From: Brevundimonas basaltis | Lineage (GTDB): Bacteria > Pseudomonadota > Alphaproteobacteria > Caulobacterales > Caulobacteraceae | Length of the DNA: 64,000 bases | Assembly (NCBI RefSeq): GCF_014202075.1 | Contig: NZ_JACHFZ010000004.1 | Coordinates: 124,001-188,000 of the forward strand | Reading direction: 5' to 3' | The notes under the pieces: generated by a model | What the model saw: only the letters and a program-made list of their open reading frames with translations | What the model was told of the DNA's origin: nothing | Database searches by the model: none | Shown here: in pieces, positions 44,841 through 57,423 of the stretch | Layout: every line of letters starts with the position of its first letter | Numbering within the stretch: the stretch's first letter is position 1 | Translations under genes and position numbers: made by a program

Positions 44841-44889
44841 TACTCCCTACTCCCTACTCCCTACTCCCTAAGCCCTAAGCCCTAAGCCC
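44841..44889. repeat. Heptamer tandem array, TACTCCC and TAAGCCC type
   Basis: Four TACTCCC units (44841-44868) are followed by three TAAGCCC units (44869-44889). The last three are the reverse complement of the TAGGGCT-type units at 44716-44785. The array ends 6 bp before the stop codon of cysQ on the minus strand. Confidence 0.95.
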
Positions 44890-44895
44890 CAGGAC

Positions 44896-45681
44896 CTACC
44901 CCCCCAGCGCCACGAACCCGCCGTTGGCGAAACAGGGCTTGCCGTAGCGCAGCGGCTGGCCGTCCTCGGCCATGACCCGGCCGCCGGCGGCCTCGAGCAC
45001 CGCCTGGCCCGCTGCCGTATCCCATTCCGAGGTCGGGCCGGTGCGCGGATAGGCGTCGAACCGACCCTCGGCGATCAGGCAGAATTTCAGCGATGAATCC
45101 GTGCCCTGCCACTGCACGCAGCCGTGGCGCGAGGCGAGGCGATCAGCCTCCTCGTCGGTCATCGAATGGCTGAGCAGGGCCATCGGCGCGGCCGGGCGGT
45201 TGCGCACCTTGACCGCCTGCCAGGCCTCGCCGAAGCGGCGCCGGAAGGCGCCCTCGCCGGGCTTGCCGCTGCGCCAGGTGGTGGCCGTGGCCGGCGCGGT
45301 GACCACGCCGGCGACCACGGCGCCCCGGCGCACCAGGGCGATGTTGACGGTGTAGCTCTCGCGTCCTTCGATGAAGCCGCGGGTGCCGTCCAGGGGATCG
45401 ATCAGCCAGAACCAGTCGGCAGCCTCGGCCGGAACCCCATCGGCGGCGGCGGCCTCCTCGGCCACGGTCTGCACGCCGGGGTACAGGGCCTCCAGCCGTT
45501 CCAGGATCAGGGCCTCGGCCTCCCGGTCGGCGCGGGTCACGGGGCTGTCGTCGGCCTTGGCCTCGGCCACGACCCCATTGCGCCAGTAGGGCAGGATGAC
45601 GCGGGCGGCGTCCTCGGCGATGTCGGCCAGCGCCTCGGTCAATGCGCCCGAGGCGAGGTCGGAAGTCAGTCGGCTGCTCAT
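44896..45681 (-). CDS. cysQ: 3'(2'),5'-bisphosphate nucleotidase (CysQ type)
   Basis: The 261-residue member of the inositol-monophosphatase superfamily has the metal-binding sites TVAEEAAAADG (Glu-Glu), WLIDPLDGTRGFIEGR (DPLDGT) and GPTSEWDTAAGQAVLEAAGG. GTRGFIEG directly after the DPLDGT motif is usual for CysQ-like enzymes, which hydrolyse PAP formed during sulfate assimilation. A histidinol-phosphatase role cannot be excluded. The start ATG 45681 is preferred to longer frames. It is divergent from chpT, with 90 bp between the starts. Confidence 0.9.
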   Translation of the reverse strand: MSSRLTSDLASGALTEALADIAEDAARVILPYWRNGVVAEAKADDSPVTRADREAEALILERLEALYPGVQTVAEEAAAADGVPAEAADWFWLIDPLDGTRGFIEGRESYTVNIALVRRGAVVAGVVTAPATATTWRSGKPGEGAFRRRFGEAWQAVKVRNRPAAPMALLSHSMTDEEADRLASRHGCVQWQGTDSSLKFCLIAEGRFDAYPRTGPTSEWDTAAGQAVLEAAGGRVMAEDGQPLRYGKPCFANGGFVALGG

Positions 45682-45771
45682 AGGCGCTCCGATAGACCAT
45701 CGCGACGGTTTGAAGAACCGGCAAATCAGGGCAGCGTCCGCGCAACCGATCACCTGTTGTTTTCGAGCCCG

Positions 45772-46422
45772 ATGACCGACACCGCCTTCTCCCCCCTCCC
45801 CGACGGCCAGGCGCTCGCGGCGCTGGTCGCCGGCAAGCTGTGCCACGACTTCATCAGCCCGGCGGGGGCGATCAGCTCCGGCCTCGACCTGCTCAAGGAC
45901 CCGACCGCCCAGGACATGCGCGACGACGCCATGGGGCTGATCGAGGCCAGCGCGGAGAAGATGGTGGCGCTGGTCGCCTTCGCCCGCGTCGCCTTCGGAG
46001 CGTCCACCTCGGCCGAGCGGTTCTCGGGCGCCGATCTGGGCGACCTGGTCGCCGGCCTGACCGCAGGCGGGCGGGCCACCCTGGAGTGGCGGGTCGAGGG
46101 CGGCGACTACAGCAAGGCCCAGGCCCGGGCGTTGGTGAACCTGGCCTATCTGACCGTCGCCGCCCTGCCCTCAGGGGGCGTGGCGACGATCTCGAGCGAA
46201 CGGGGCGAGCGCCTGAGGATTTCGGGCGTGGCTGAGGGCCCGCGGGCCCGCCTCAAGCCGGAGGCCATCGCCGGCATGGCGGGACAGCCGCTGGGCGAGG
46301 GCCTGCCCGGGCAATGGATCCAGCCCTACTGGCTGTGGCTGACCGCCCGAGACGCCGGCGGCTCACTCGCGGTCGAGACCGACGAGGGCCGCGTGGCCCT
46401 GACGGTCCACATGCCTAACTGA
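45772..46422 (+). CDS. chpT: Histidine phosphotransferase ChpT
   Basis: In Caulobacter ChpT relays phosphate from the kinase CckA to the response regulators CtrA and CpdR, and thereby times the cell cycle. The 216 residues have the phosphoacceptor helix LVAGKLCHDFISPAGAISSG (His25) and a degenerate HATPase-like C-terminal domain (QPYWLWLTARDAGGSLAVET). The DHp-like HDFISPAGAI is diagnostic. The gene begins a group with a CheY-like regulator and CheR, as in related genomes. It is distinct from the alphaproteobacterial chemotaxis histidine kinase CheA. Confidence 0.93.
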   Translation: MTDTAFSPLPDGQALAALVAGKLCHDFISPAGAISSGLDLLKDPTAQDMRDDAMGLIEASAEKMVALVAFARVAFGASTSAERFSGADLGDLVAGLTAGGRATLEWRVEGGDYSKAQARALVNLAYLTVAALPSGGVATISSERGERLRISGVAEGPRARLKPEAIAGMAGQPLGEGLPGQWIQPYWLWLTARDAGGSLAVETDEGRVALTVHMPN

Positions 46423-46480
46423 CGCTTAAGCCGGTTTCCCAAGGAGTCATTAACCGGGTCGCGGCGATGATAAGGATAAC

Positions 46481-46888
46481 GTGCGCGCGGGCGCCGTATG
46501 TAGCTGGAACCCGTCCTTGACCCCCAGAACCTGCCTGATCGTCGACGACAGCCGGATCATCCGCAAGGTCGCGCGCCGCATCGTCGAGGGTCTCGGCTTC
46601 GAGGTCGACGAGGCCGCAGACGGCTCCGAGGCCCTGACCTTCTGCAGCGGCGTCATGCCCGAGGTCATCCTGCTGGACTGGTCGATGCCGGTGATGGACG
46701 GACTGACCTTCCTGCGCCGGCTGCGCACCCTGGCCGGCGGGGCCGGCCCCAAGGTGTTGTTCTGCACCATCGAGACCCGCGCCGAACGCATCGCCGAGGC
46801 CCTGTCCGCCGGCGCGGACGACTATGTGATGAAGCCGTTCGACGGCGAGATCCTGACATCGAAACTCGCTGAGGTGGGGGCCGTCTGA
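46481..46888 (+). CDS. CheY-like response regulator
   Basis: Single-domain receiver of up to 135 residues. TCLIVDDSRIIRKVARRI contains the acidic pair, VILLDWSMPVMDG the phosphoacceptor (Asp66), FCTIETRAER the Thr position, and DDYVMKPFDG the conserved Lys118. No output domain is present. The GTG at 46481 follows AAGGATAA closely; an in-frame TTG at 46517 would give the more usual short N-terminus, so the start is uncertain. It lies 58 bp after chpT and 4 bp before cheR. The kinase that phosphorylates it is not in the window. Confidence 0.92.
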   Translation: MRAGAVCSWNPSLTPRTCLIVDDSRIIRKVARRIVEGLGFEVDEAADGSEALTFCSGVMPEVILLDWSMPVMDGLTFLRRLRTLAGGAGPKVLFCTIETRAERIAEALSAGADDYVMKPFDGEILTSKLAEVGAV

Positions 46889-46892
46889 ACCC

Positions 46893-47708
46893 ATGTCGCC
46901 GGAAGCCTTCGACCGCCTGCAGTCCCTGATGGCGTCGCGCGCCGGCTTCCGGCTGACCCGCGACCGGATGAAGCTGGCCGAACACCGGCTGGGACCGCTG
47001 GCGCGGCGCGAGGGCTATGAGACCGTCGAGGCCATGCTGGCCTCGCTGTGGGCCAAGCCGGTGGCGGCCCTGGCCTGGGCGGTGATCGAGGCCCTGCTCA
47101 ATCCCGAGACCTGGTTCCGCCGCGACCGGCCGACCTTCGACACCTTCGCCGGCGAGTTGCTTCCAGCCCTTTCCGCGGCGCGCGGCGGAGCGCCGGTCAA
47201 GGTCTGGTCGGCGGGCTGTTCCACCGGCCAGGAAGCCTGGTCCCTGGCCATCGGCGCGCTCGAGGCCGGTTTCCCGGTCGAGATCGTCGCGACCGACCTG
47301 TCGCAGCGGGCGCTCGAGAAGGCTCGCTCCGGAGCCTATACCGGCTTCGAAATCCAGCGCGGCCTGAAGGCCGGGACCATGCTGACCTGGTTCGACCAGA
47401 CGGAAGAGAACTGGATCGCCAAGCCGCAGCTGCGCGCCGTGGCCCATTTCGCCCGCGCCAATCTTCTGGATCCGCCCACCGACGACCACCGCTTCGACGT
47501 CATCTTTTGCCGCCATGTGCTCGGCGACATGGAGCCGGCGCGGCGCGGTCAGGTTCTCGACAATCTCGAGCGCCGGCTGGTCGACGACGGCTGCCTGTTC
47601 CTCGGCGTCGAAGAGGTCCTCGAGGGCGACAGCATCGCCTTCCGCCCGGTCGCCGGTCGCCCCGGCCTGTTCGTGAAGTCTCCGCCGGCGCTGCGTCGGG
47701 CGGCCTAG
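46893..47708 (+). CDS. cheR: Chemotaxis protein methyltransferase CheR-like
   Basis: The 271-residue product has the small N-terminal helical CheR domain (RLQSLMASRAGFRLTRDRMK) and the AdoMet-binding domain, with LLNPETWFRRDRPTFD, VKVWSAGCSTGQEAWSLAIG (glycine loop), EIVATDLSQRALEKARSGAY and DVIFCRHVLGDM. These are the standard CheR positions. It would methylate glutamates of chemoreceptors or receptor-like proteins. There is no CheB or receptor gene nearby, so its link with chpT and the CheY-like protein may be regulatory rather than a full chemotaxis operon. Confidence 0.93.
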   Translation: MSPEAFDRLQSLMASRAGFRLTRDRMKLAEHRLGPLARREGYETVEAMLASLWAKPVAALAWAVIEALLNPETWFRRDRPTFDTFAGELLPALSAARGGAPVKVWSAGCSTGQEAWSLAIGALEAGFPVEIVATDLSQRALEKARSGAYTGFEIQRGLKAGTMLTWFDQTEENWIAKPQLRAVAHFARANLLDPPTDDHRFDVIFCRHVLGDMEPARRGQVLDNLERRLVDDGCLFLGVEEVLEGDSIAFRPVAGRPGLFVKSPPALRRAA

Positions 47709-47768
47709 GCTCGGCCCCGCTTCTGGAACCGATGAGCCCCGGCCGACACCGCCGTCGGCCGGTCGACG

Positions 47769-47900
47769 TCAACCTTCAGAAGCTCTCCGACGTGCGCCGC
47801 ACAGATCGCACCACTCTCCAGCCGGCCGGCGCCGGTCCGGACGCCAGCGGTGTCGGCGGCAGCGCCACTGACGGACGATCGCCTTCAGAGCCTTGAACAT
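47769..47900 (-). CDS. Small basic Cys-containing protein (43 residues)
   Basis: A short frame starts at ATG 47900 and reads MFKALKAIVRQWRCRRHRW, then a linker and GEWCDLCGARRRASEG. The sequence GAGGAGGGC lies eight bases before the ATG, a strong ribosome-binding site. The pattern Cys-x2-His (CRRH) and Cys-x2-Cys (CDLC) suggests a small zinc-binding knuckle. The gene lies in the space between cheR and the M28 peptidase gene, on the opposite strand. I do not know homologues with certainty; the good ribosome-binding site and composition support it. Confidence 0.55.
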   Translation of the reverse strand: MFKALKAIVRQWRCRRHRWRPDRRRPAGEWCDLCGARRRASEG

Positions 47901-48037
47901 ACCGGGTCGCCCTCCTCACGCATCTCCGCACAGGATGCAGCCTCTAACCAATCCTTGACCCGAAACCCAGCCCCCCGCCCGGGTGACGCGGACCGCCGAC
48001 GCCGCTAGGCTCGCCCTGTCATCGGGGAGGATGTCTC

Positions 48038-49936
48038 ATGCGGCTGTTCTGGCTGGTCGGATCGCTGGCGCTCGCGCTGCTGGTCGGGGTGCTGTCCCTG
48101 CAGGTTCCGGCGCCGGCCGGCGTCAACGCGCCCGCGACGGCCTTTTCCGCCGAACGGGCCATGGCCGACGTGCGCGCAATCGCCCAGAGGCCGCATCCGG
48201 TCGGCTCGGCCGATCACGGCCGGGTCCGCCTCTATCTGCAGCAGCGGATGAGCGACCTGGGGCTGCAGGTCTCGACCCAGAGCGGCCCGATCTCGCGCGG
48301 CTCGGCCCGCTATCTGCGCCGCATGGGCGGGGACCCCGAGGCGGCGGCGTTCACCGCGACCAATCTGATCGGCGTGCTGCCGGGGCGCAATCCCGCCCTG
48401 CCTGCTGTCGCCCTGATGGCCCATTACGACACCGTGCCGATGTCGGCCGGGGCGGCGGACGATTCCGCGGGGGTGGCGGCGATTCTCGAGACTGCCCGCG
48501 CCATCCAGGCCCGCGGCCCGGCGGACCGAACCCTGGTGATCCTGTTCACCGACGCCGAGGAGATCGGCCTCGACGGGGCGCGGATCTTCTGGGGCGGCCA
48601 CCCCCTGCGCGACCGCATCGGCGCCGTCGTCAATCTCGAGGCGCGGGGCGGCGGCGGGCGGGCCATGATGTTCGAGACCGGGCGCGGCAACGCCGAGACC
48701 ATCGCCCTTTTCGGCGAGGCCGGCGCGCGCGCCGACGGCGGCGTCACCGCCAACTCTCTGGCCGGCTTCGTCTACGAGCGGATGCCCAACGGCACCGACT
48801 TCACCATTCCCAAGGATCGCGGCGTCCAGGGACTGAACCTGGCCTTCATCGGCCGGCCGGCTCAGTACCATGGCGACTCCCCGCCCGATATGCTGGACCG
48901 GGGCGCGGTCCAGCATATCGGCTCGCAGGCGCTGGAGAGCGCCGACGCCCTGCTTCGCGCCGGGGTCCTGCCGGCCCGAACCGCCAACACCGTCTACGCC
49001 GATCTGTTCGGTCGAACGATCATCAGCCACCCGCCGGCCGCCGGCTGGGGCCTGCTGGCGCTGGCGCTGGTCCTGCTCGGCGGGGCGGCGTGGCGGGCGC
49101 AGGCGCGGGCCGGGCTGACCCTGGCGGACGCCGGGCGCGGCGCGCTGGACGGCGTGTGGTTCGTCGCCGCCGGTCTGGTCCTGACCCAGGCGGTGCGGAC
49201 GCTGGCGGGGCCGATGTCCGGCCGCGCCGACAGCGCCGAGGCCTACTACACCCTGCTGGGCCGCCTGCCGTGGATGGAGGCCGGCGCGGCCCTGACGGTG
49301 CTCGCCCTCGCCATGGCCGTACTGGGCGGGCGGACACGTCCCGACCGGCGCATAACCGCCCTCGCCCTCGCAGCGGGCGGGGTCGTCGCCCTCGTCCTGG
49401 GCGGATTCAACAACCCGGTCGTTATCGTCGCCGCGCTGGTCGCCATCGGCCTGTCGCTGGCTCCGGGGCTGGCGGCGCGGACGGTCTGGGGCGGCTGGAT
49501 CGGCCTGATCGGCCTGGTGCTGGTCTTCGGCCTGGCGGCCCAGGCCGCCGCGCCCGAGACCGCCTTCCTGTTCCTGTGGCCGGGGCTGCTGGCGGCCGTC
49601 GCGGCGGCGCTGGCCAGCCTGGTCGACCCGGGCCTGACCCGCGTCCGCTCGCTGGTCCCGATCGCCGTCGCGGCGGCCGCCGGCGGCGCCTGGCTGGTCG
49701 GCCTGTCGCACCCGGTCTTTCTCGGCATCGGCATGGACATGCCCGGCGTGCTGGTGCTGCTCGGCCTGCTGGGCCTGATGCTGGTCAGGCCGCTGGCGCC
49801 GGAGCGCGGCGCGGCCCGCCCGTGGCTGATGGCGGCGCTGGCGGTGCTGGCGCTGGGCGCGGCGGTTTCGGCCGGGGCCCGCATCGCCGAGCCCATGCCG
49901 GCCGAACCGCCCGCCGCCGAAGGGAACCCGGGGTGA
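48038..49936 (+). CDS. M28-family membrane metallopeptidase
   Basis: The 632-residue product has an N-terminal transmembrane helix (LFWLVGSLALALLVGVLSLQ), a periplasmic zinc aminopeptidase domain (about 40-330) and a C-terminal block of eight or so hydrophobic helices (about 335-625). The metal ligands are in LMAHYDTVPMS (His129, Asp131), GAADDSAGVAAI (Asp141/142) and FTDAEEIGLDG (Glu174, Glu175). The arrangement resembles eukaryotic ER metallopeptidase Fxna-type proteins and their bacterial relatives. GGGGAGG precedes the ATG. The stop overlaps the MaoC-like gene by 4 bp (GTGA). Confidence 0.9.
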   Translation: MRLFWLVGSLALALLVGVLSLQVPAPAGVNAPATAFSAERAMADVRAIAQRPHPVGSADHGRVRLYLQQRMSDLGLQVSTQSGPISRGSARYLRRMGGDPEAAAFTATNLIGVLPGRNPALPAVALMAHYDTVPMSAGAADDSAGVAAILETARAIQARGPADRTLVILFTDAEEIGLDGARIFWGGHPLRDRIGAVVNLEARGGGGRAMMFETGRGNAETIALFGEAGARADGGVTANSLAGFVYERMPNGTDFTIPKDRGVQGLNLAFIGRPAQYHGDSPPDMLDRGAVQHIGSQALESADALLRAGVLPARTANTVYADLFGRTIISHPPAAGWGLLALALVLLGGAAWRAQARAGLTLADAGRGALDGVWFVAAGLVLTQAVRTLAGPMSGRADSAEAYYTLLGRLPWMEAGAALTVLALAMAVLGGRTRPDRRITALALAAGGVVALVLGGFNNPVVIVAALVAIGLSLAPGLAARTVWGGWIGLIGLVLVFGLAAQAAAPETAFLFLWPGLLAAVAAALASLVDPGLTRVRSLVPIAVAAAAGGAWLVGLSHPVFLGIGMDMPGVLVLLGLLGLMLVRPLAPERGAARPWLMAALAVLALGAAVSAGARIAEPMPAEPPAAEGNPG

Positions 49937-50382
49937 TCGCCAGGCTCTATCTGGAAGACCTCCACCTCGGTCAGACCTTCACCACCGGATCGGTCACGGT
50001 CACCACCGAGGCCATCAAGGCCTTCGCCCGCGACTACGACCCCCAGCCTTTCCACCTCGACGAGGAGGCGGCCCGCGACAGCCTGTTCGGCGGGCTGGCG
50101 GCCAGCGGCTGGCATACGGCGGCGCTGAGCATGCGGCTGCTGGTCGACGGCCTGCCGTTCGCGGGCGGCCTGATCGGCGTCGGCGGCGAGACCACATGGC
50201 CGCGCCCGACCCGGCCCGGCGACACGCTGACGGTCCACATCGAGGTGCTGGCGATCACCCCGTCGAAGTCGCGGCCGGACCGCGGCATGGTCCGCACCCG
50301 CAACGAGACCCGCAACCAGCACGGCGAGCCCGTTCAGATATCCAACCTCGGCATCGTCGCCTGGAGCCGCCCGGCCGCCTGA
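49933..50382 (+). CDS. MaoC-like (R)-specific enoyl-CoA hydratase
   Basis: The 149-residue hot-dog-fold protein starts at a GTG that overlaps the peptidase stop. It has YLEDLHLGQTFTTGSVTVTT, then AFARDYDPQPFHLDEEAARD with the catalytic pair Asp36 and His41, and FGGLAASGWHTAALSMRLL. The length and single domain match MaoC-like dehydratases that hydrate short enoyl-CoAs, but the physiological substrate is unknown. It is translated with the peptidase yet is not obviously related in function. Confidence 0.92.
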   Translation: MIARLYLEDLHLGQTFTTGSVTVTTEAIKAFARDYDPQPFHLDEEAARDSLFGGLAASGWHTAALSMRLLVDGLPFAGGLIGVGGETTWPRPTRPGDTLTVHIEVLAITPSKSRPDRGMVRTRNETRNQHGEPVQISNLGIVAWSRPAA

Positions 50383-50386
50383 CGCC

Positions 50387-51934
50387 TCACCCCCCGTCGG
50401 TCCACACCGTCTTGTACAGGTCGAAGCGGCGGTCGCGCAGGTTGCGCACCGTGCCCTGCGACTTGGCCCAGGCCAGGTCCGACAGGTCGATGTCGGCCAC
50501 CGTCACCGTCTCGACGTTCTCCGACGCCTCGGCCGCCACCCCGTCCCGCGCGAACGGAAAGTCGCACGGCGTCAGGATGCACGACTGGGCGTACTGGATG
50601 TCCATGTTCTCGACATTGGGCAGATTGCCGACATTGCCCGACAGCACGACATAGCACTGGTTCTCGATCGCCCGGGCGTGCGAGCAGTACCGCACCCTCA
50701 GATAGCCCTGCCGGTTGTCGGTGCAGAACGGCACGAACAGCATCCGCGCACCCTCGTCGACCAGCCGCCGCGCCAGTTCCGGGAACTCCGAGTCATAGCA
50801 GATCAGCACCCCGATCGGCCCGCAGTCGGTCGGGATGGCGTGGACCATGTCACCGCCCTTGATGTTCCACCAGTGCCGCTCGTTCGGCGTCGGATGGATC
50901 TTCTCCTGCGCATGCACCGAGCCGTCGCGCAGGAAGACATAGGCCACGTTCTGGATGTCGCCGTCGTCGGTCTGGGTCGGGTGGGAGCCGCCGATGATGT
51001 TGATGTTGTACGACACCGCCATCTTCCGCAGGGCCTCGACGAAGCGCGGCGTGTAGCGGGTCAGGTGCTCGATCGACTCGGCCGGCGTCAGCTTCTTCTT
51101 CTCCAGCGACAGCAGCTGCAGCGTGAACAGCTCCGGGAACACCACGAAGTCGGAGCGGTAGTCCGAGGTCACGTCGACGAAATATTCCACGTTGTGGATG
51201 AACTCGTCGAAGCTCGACACCTTGCGCGCCTGGAGCTGCACCGTCGCCACCCGAACCGTCTCCTTGGTCGTGAACGCCGCCCCCTTGCCGGTCGCCTCGG
51301 CGTAATAGGGATTGCGCCACACCATGTGCGCCGCGTGGCCCATCGAGGCCGTGTCCGACGTCAGATAGTTTTCCAGCACCCCGATCGGCTCGAAGCCCGA
51401 GCGCAGGTGAAACCCGATCACCGGGTCGTTCAGCTTCCGCGCCGTCACCGCGTCCAGATATTCGGTCGCCGTGGGATAGGTGGACTTCTTGCGCGCCAGT
51501 CCGGGCATCCGCCCGCCGAACACGATGCCCTTCAAATTCTGCGCCTCGCACAGGTCCCGGCGGGCGTCATACAGGCGCTGGCCGATGCGCAGCCGGCGGC
51601 GGTCCGGATCGACGCACACCTCCATGCCGTAGAACCACTCCCCCACCGGGTCGTGCCGCGCCGCATAGCCGCCGCCGGTGATCTGGGTCCAGGTGTGCGG
51701 CGCCATGGCCGTCTTCTCGTCGATGCGGAACCCGGCCGCGTAGCCGACGACCTCGCCGTCGTATTCGACGATGAACTGCCCGTCGTGAAACGCCGCGATC
51801 TGCCCCCTCAGCATTCCCGGCGTATAGGCCGGCATGGTCTTGTACACCTTGGCGACAAGGGCGGTGATCGCGTCCACATCGGACAGGCGGGCGTTGCGAA
51901 TGGTGAGGACGGCGGGTTTTGAGGTTTTGGTCAT
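50387..51934 (-). CDS. GNAT acetyltransferase fused to a carbon-nitrogen hydrolase
   Basis: The 515-residue bifunctional protein has an N-terminal GNAT domain (about 10-190, with YGMEVCVDPDRRRLRIGQRL as acetyl-CoA site) and a C-terminal nitrilase-superfamily domain (about 225-510). The catalytic triad is FVVFPELFT (Glu268), HAQEKIHPTPNE (Lys345) and IGVLICYDSEFPE (Cys379). This fusion is a known branch of the nitrilase superfamily (Nit/NAT), but its substrate is unknown. The end is 4 bp from the MaoC stop on the opposite strand. Start ATG 51934 is preferred over GTG 51949. Confidence 0.94.
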   Translation of the reverse strand: MTKTSKPAVLTIRNARLSDVDAITALVAKVYKTMPAYTPGMLRGQIAAFHDGQFIVEYDGEVVGYAAGFRIDEKTAMAPHTWTQITGGGYAARHDPVGEWFYGMEVCVDPDRRRLRIGQRLYDARRDLCEAQNLKGIVFGGRMPGLARKKSTYPTATEYLDAVTARKLNDPVIGFHLRSGFEPIGVLENYLTSDTASMGHAAHMVWRNPYYAEATGKGAAFTTKETVRVATVQLQARKVSSFDEFIHNVEYFVDVTSDYRSDFVVFPELFTLQLLSLEKKKLTPAESIEHLTRYTPRFVEALRKMAVSYNINIIGGSHPTQTDDGDIQNVAYVFLRDGSVHAQEKIHPTPNERHWWNIKGGDMVHAIPTDCGPIGVLICYDSEFPELARRLVDEGARMLFVPFCTDNRQGYLRVRYCSHARAIENQCYVVLSGNVGNLPNVENMDIQYAQSCILTPCDFPFARDGVAAEASENVETVTVADIDLSDLAWAKSQGTVRNLRDRRFDLYKTVWTDGG

Positions 51935-52120
51935 GGGGGCAGAACGCACGGCGACGCTTGGGGATCAATGGGGGCGGGTCTGGTTCATTCGTGTCAGGTC
52001 TCCATTTATGGGAGAGGGTGACATGCGTTCGGGGGGAAACGACCGCTTTGGCGCCGGGCTTTGAAACTCTTTCCGCATTTCAGGTCCCCCCCCCGACGCT
52101 CCGCCAGGAAGGACGACGCC

Positions 52121-53212
52121 ATGGATTTCGCCAGACTCCAGACCACGAGCAAGGTCACTGACGAGTGGCGCTATCCCCAGAAAGACCCGCGCCGATCGGG
52201 GATGCTGCCGGTCGATCAGGAGCCGGATCACACGCTCTACTGGGAGGAGTACGGCAATCCGGACGGGGAGCCGGTGATGTTCCTGCACGGCGGGCCGGGC
52301 GGCAGCTGTTCGCCGGTGCTGTCGCGGTTCTTCGATCCCGCGCGCTACCGGGTGGTCCTGTTCGACCAGCGCGGCTGCGGCAAGAGCCGGCCGAATGTCG
52401 CGCGCGACGGGCCGGACGCGGCCTTGGCGAAGAACACCACGGATGAACTGGTCGCCGACATCAACCGCCTCCGGCAGGCCCTGGACATCACCGGGAAGAT
52501 GCATGTGTTCGGCGGCAGCTGGGGCAGCACCCTGGCGCTGGTCTACGCCATCCGCCACCCGGAGGCGGTCGCATCGCTGGTCCTGCGGGGCATCTTCCTG
52601 GGCGAACGCGAAGACCTGCTCTACATGTATCAGGGCAACGCCGGGACCTGGGCGGACCAGCCGTTCGCCCTGACGCGGCCGGGCAGCTACGTCGCCTATC
52701 CGGACGAGTGGAAGGCTTTTGTCGAGGTCATCCCGCCCGAGGACCGGGGGGACATGATGGCCGCCTACAAGGCGATCTTCGACGCCAGAAATCCCGGCGA
52801 GGCCGGGCGCGCCGCGCAACTGGCGGCGGCGCTGGCCTGGTCGGTCTGGGAAGGCGTCATCTCCTACACCGTGCCGCCGACCGCCGATCCCGGCCAGAAC
52901 GCCGAAGCGGATTTCGCCCTGAGCTTCGCGCAGATCGAGGCCCACTATTTCGCCAACGATCTCTTCATCGAGCCCGGCTACGTGCTGGATCAGGTCCACC
53001 GCCTGGCGGGCATCGATATCCACATCGTCCACGGCCGCTTTGATCAGGTCACCCCGCTGGCCCAGGCCTCCACCCTGGTGGCGGCGCTCGAGGCGGCCGG
53101 ATCGCCGGTCCGCACCTTCATCAAGACAAACGCCGGCCACAGCGCGCTCGAGGGCCAGACGGTGATCGCCCTGACCGCCGTCATGGACGGCCTCGACCCG
53201 CTCGACGCCTAG
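52121..53212 (+). CDS. pip: Prolyl aminopeptidase-like alpha/beta hydrolase
   Basis: The 363-residue product has the oxyanion motif [12 protein letters not shown] (residues 55-65), [11 protein letters not shown] and the nucleophile elbow [15 protein letters not shown] (Ser133), the classical proline iminopeptidase signature (S33). The C-terminal acid and His are in HGRFDQVTP and TNAGHSALE. These enzymes release N-terminal proline. The N-terminal roughly 35 residues are a little longer than usual. ATG 52121 follows AGGAAGG; an open frame upstream to 52061 is not needed. Confidence 0.93.
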   Translation: MDFARLQTTSKVTDEWRYPQKDPRRSGMLPVDQEPDHTLYWEEYGNPDGEPVMFLHGGPGGSCSPVLSRFFDPARYRVVLFDQRGCGKSRPNVARDGPDAALAKNTTDELVADINRLRQALDITGKMHVFGGSWGSTLALVYAIRHPEAVASLVLRGIFLGEREDLLYMYQGNAGTWADQPFALTRPGSYVAYPDEWKAFVEVIPPEDRGDMMAAYKAIFDARNPGEAGRAAQLAAALAWSVWEGVISYTVPPTADPGQNAEADFALSFAQIEAHYFANDLFIEPGYVLDQVHRLAGIDIHIVHGRFDQVTPLAQASTLVAALEAAGSPVRTFIKTNAGHSALEGQTVIALTAVMDGLDPLDA

Positions 53213-53279
53213 ACTACGCAGGCCCAAGGGTCAGGCTCCATACGTCAAAATCGGTCGTATCCGTCGATCGGGCCGAAAA

Positions 53280-53311
53280 GAACATATTGGCAACCGGAAC
53301 AAACCGTGCAC
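53280..53311. promoter_or_regulatory. Candidate LexA (SOS) boxes upstream of recA
   Basis: The alphaproteobacterial SOS box is GTTC-N7-GTTC (GAAC-N7-GAAC on the other strand). Here GAAC-N7-CAAC (53280-53294) and GAAC-N7-GCAC (53297-53311) stand about 100 bp before the recA start. Each differs from consensus by one base in the second half, so this is a suggestive but imperfect match. Confidence 0.4.
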
Positions 53312-53409
53312 ATATGTCGTCTCACAGGGAGCGGGTCACGGTCATTGGGCCGAAGGCGGGCCTCTCCCCCGGGTACCGAACGGGAATCATGGCAAGGGAG
53401 AGTGGCAAG

Positions 53410-54492
<1,083 letters not shown>

Positions 54493-54530
54493 TCCGGCGG
54501 ACTCCGTGGACTCCGCGGACTCTGTTTTCC

Positions 54531-54552
54531 GGGTTTTACCCGGGTAAAACCC
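54531..54552. repeat. Perfect 22-bp palindrome after recA
   Basis: The sequence GGGTTTTACC followed by CGGGTAAAACCC is a perfect 22-bp palindrome. It lies between the recA stop and the terminator hairpin at 54618. It could bind a dimeric regulator or simply be a stem-loop in the recA 3' end. Confidence 0.8.
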
Positions 54553-54617
54553 CCGAAACTTCTCCGGCCGGGTCCGCCGACCCGCCACCGACCCCGACGG
54601 GCCGGGCCGGACGGAGC

Positions 54618-54657
54618 GGCCGCTCGACCTCCCACCCGGGGTCGGGCGGCCTTTTTT
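54618..54657 (+). terminator. Rho-independent terminator of recA
   Basis: A 12-bp stem (GGCCGCTCGACC with GGTCGGGCGGCC, one T-G wobble) with a 10-base loop is followed directly by six T residues. It is a textbook intrinsic terminator about 125 bp after the recA stop and about 100 bp before alaS. Confidence 0.92.
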
Positions 54658-54759
54658 CGTCGGGCGAGCTGCGACGTCGATCACGGCCGGGTGATGCTTT
54701 CGGGCCGAAAGCCCTATATGACGCCCGTTCCTTTTCGCCGCCCCGATTGACGCCTCTTC

Positions 54760-57423
<2,664 letters not shown>

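Noticed and set aside
44716-44889. CRISPR-like array
   Set aside because: Units are only 7 bp with no unique spacers; the array is simple tandem repeat.
46424-46456. CtrA box between chpT and the CheY-like gene (two TTAA sequences)
   Set aside because: The two TTAA sequences are separated by well over 7 bases, so they do not make the TTAA-N7-TTAA site.
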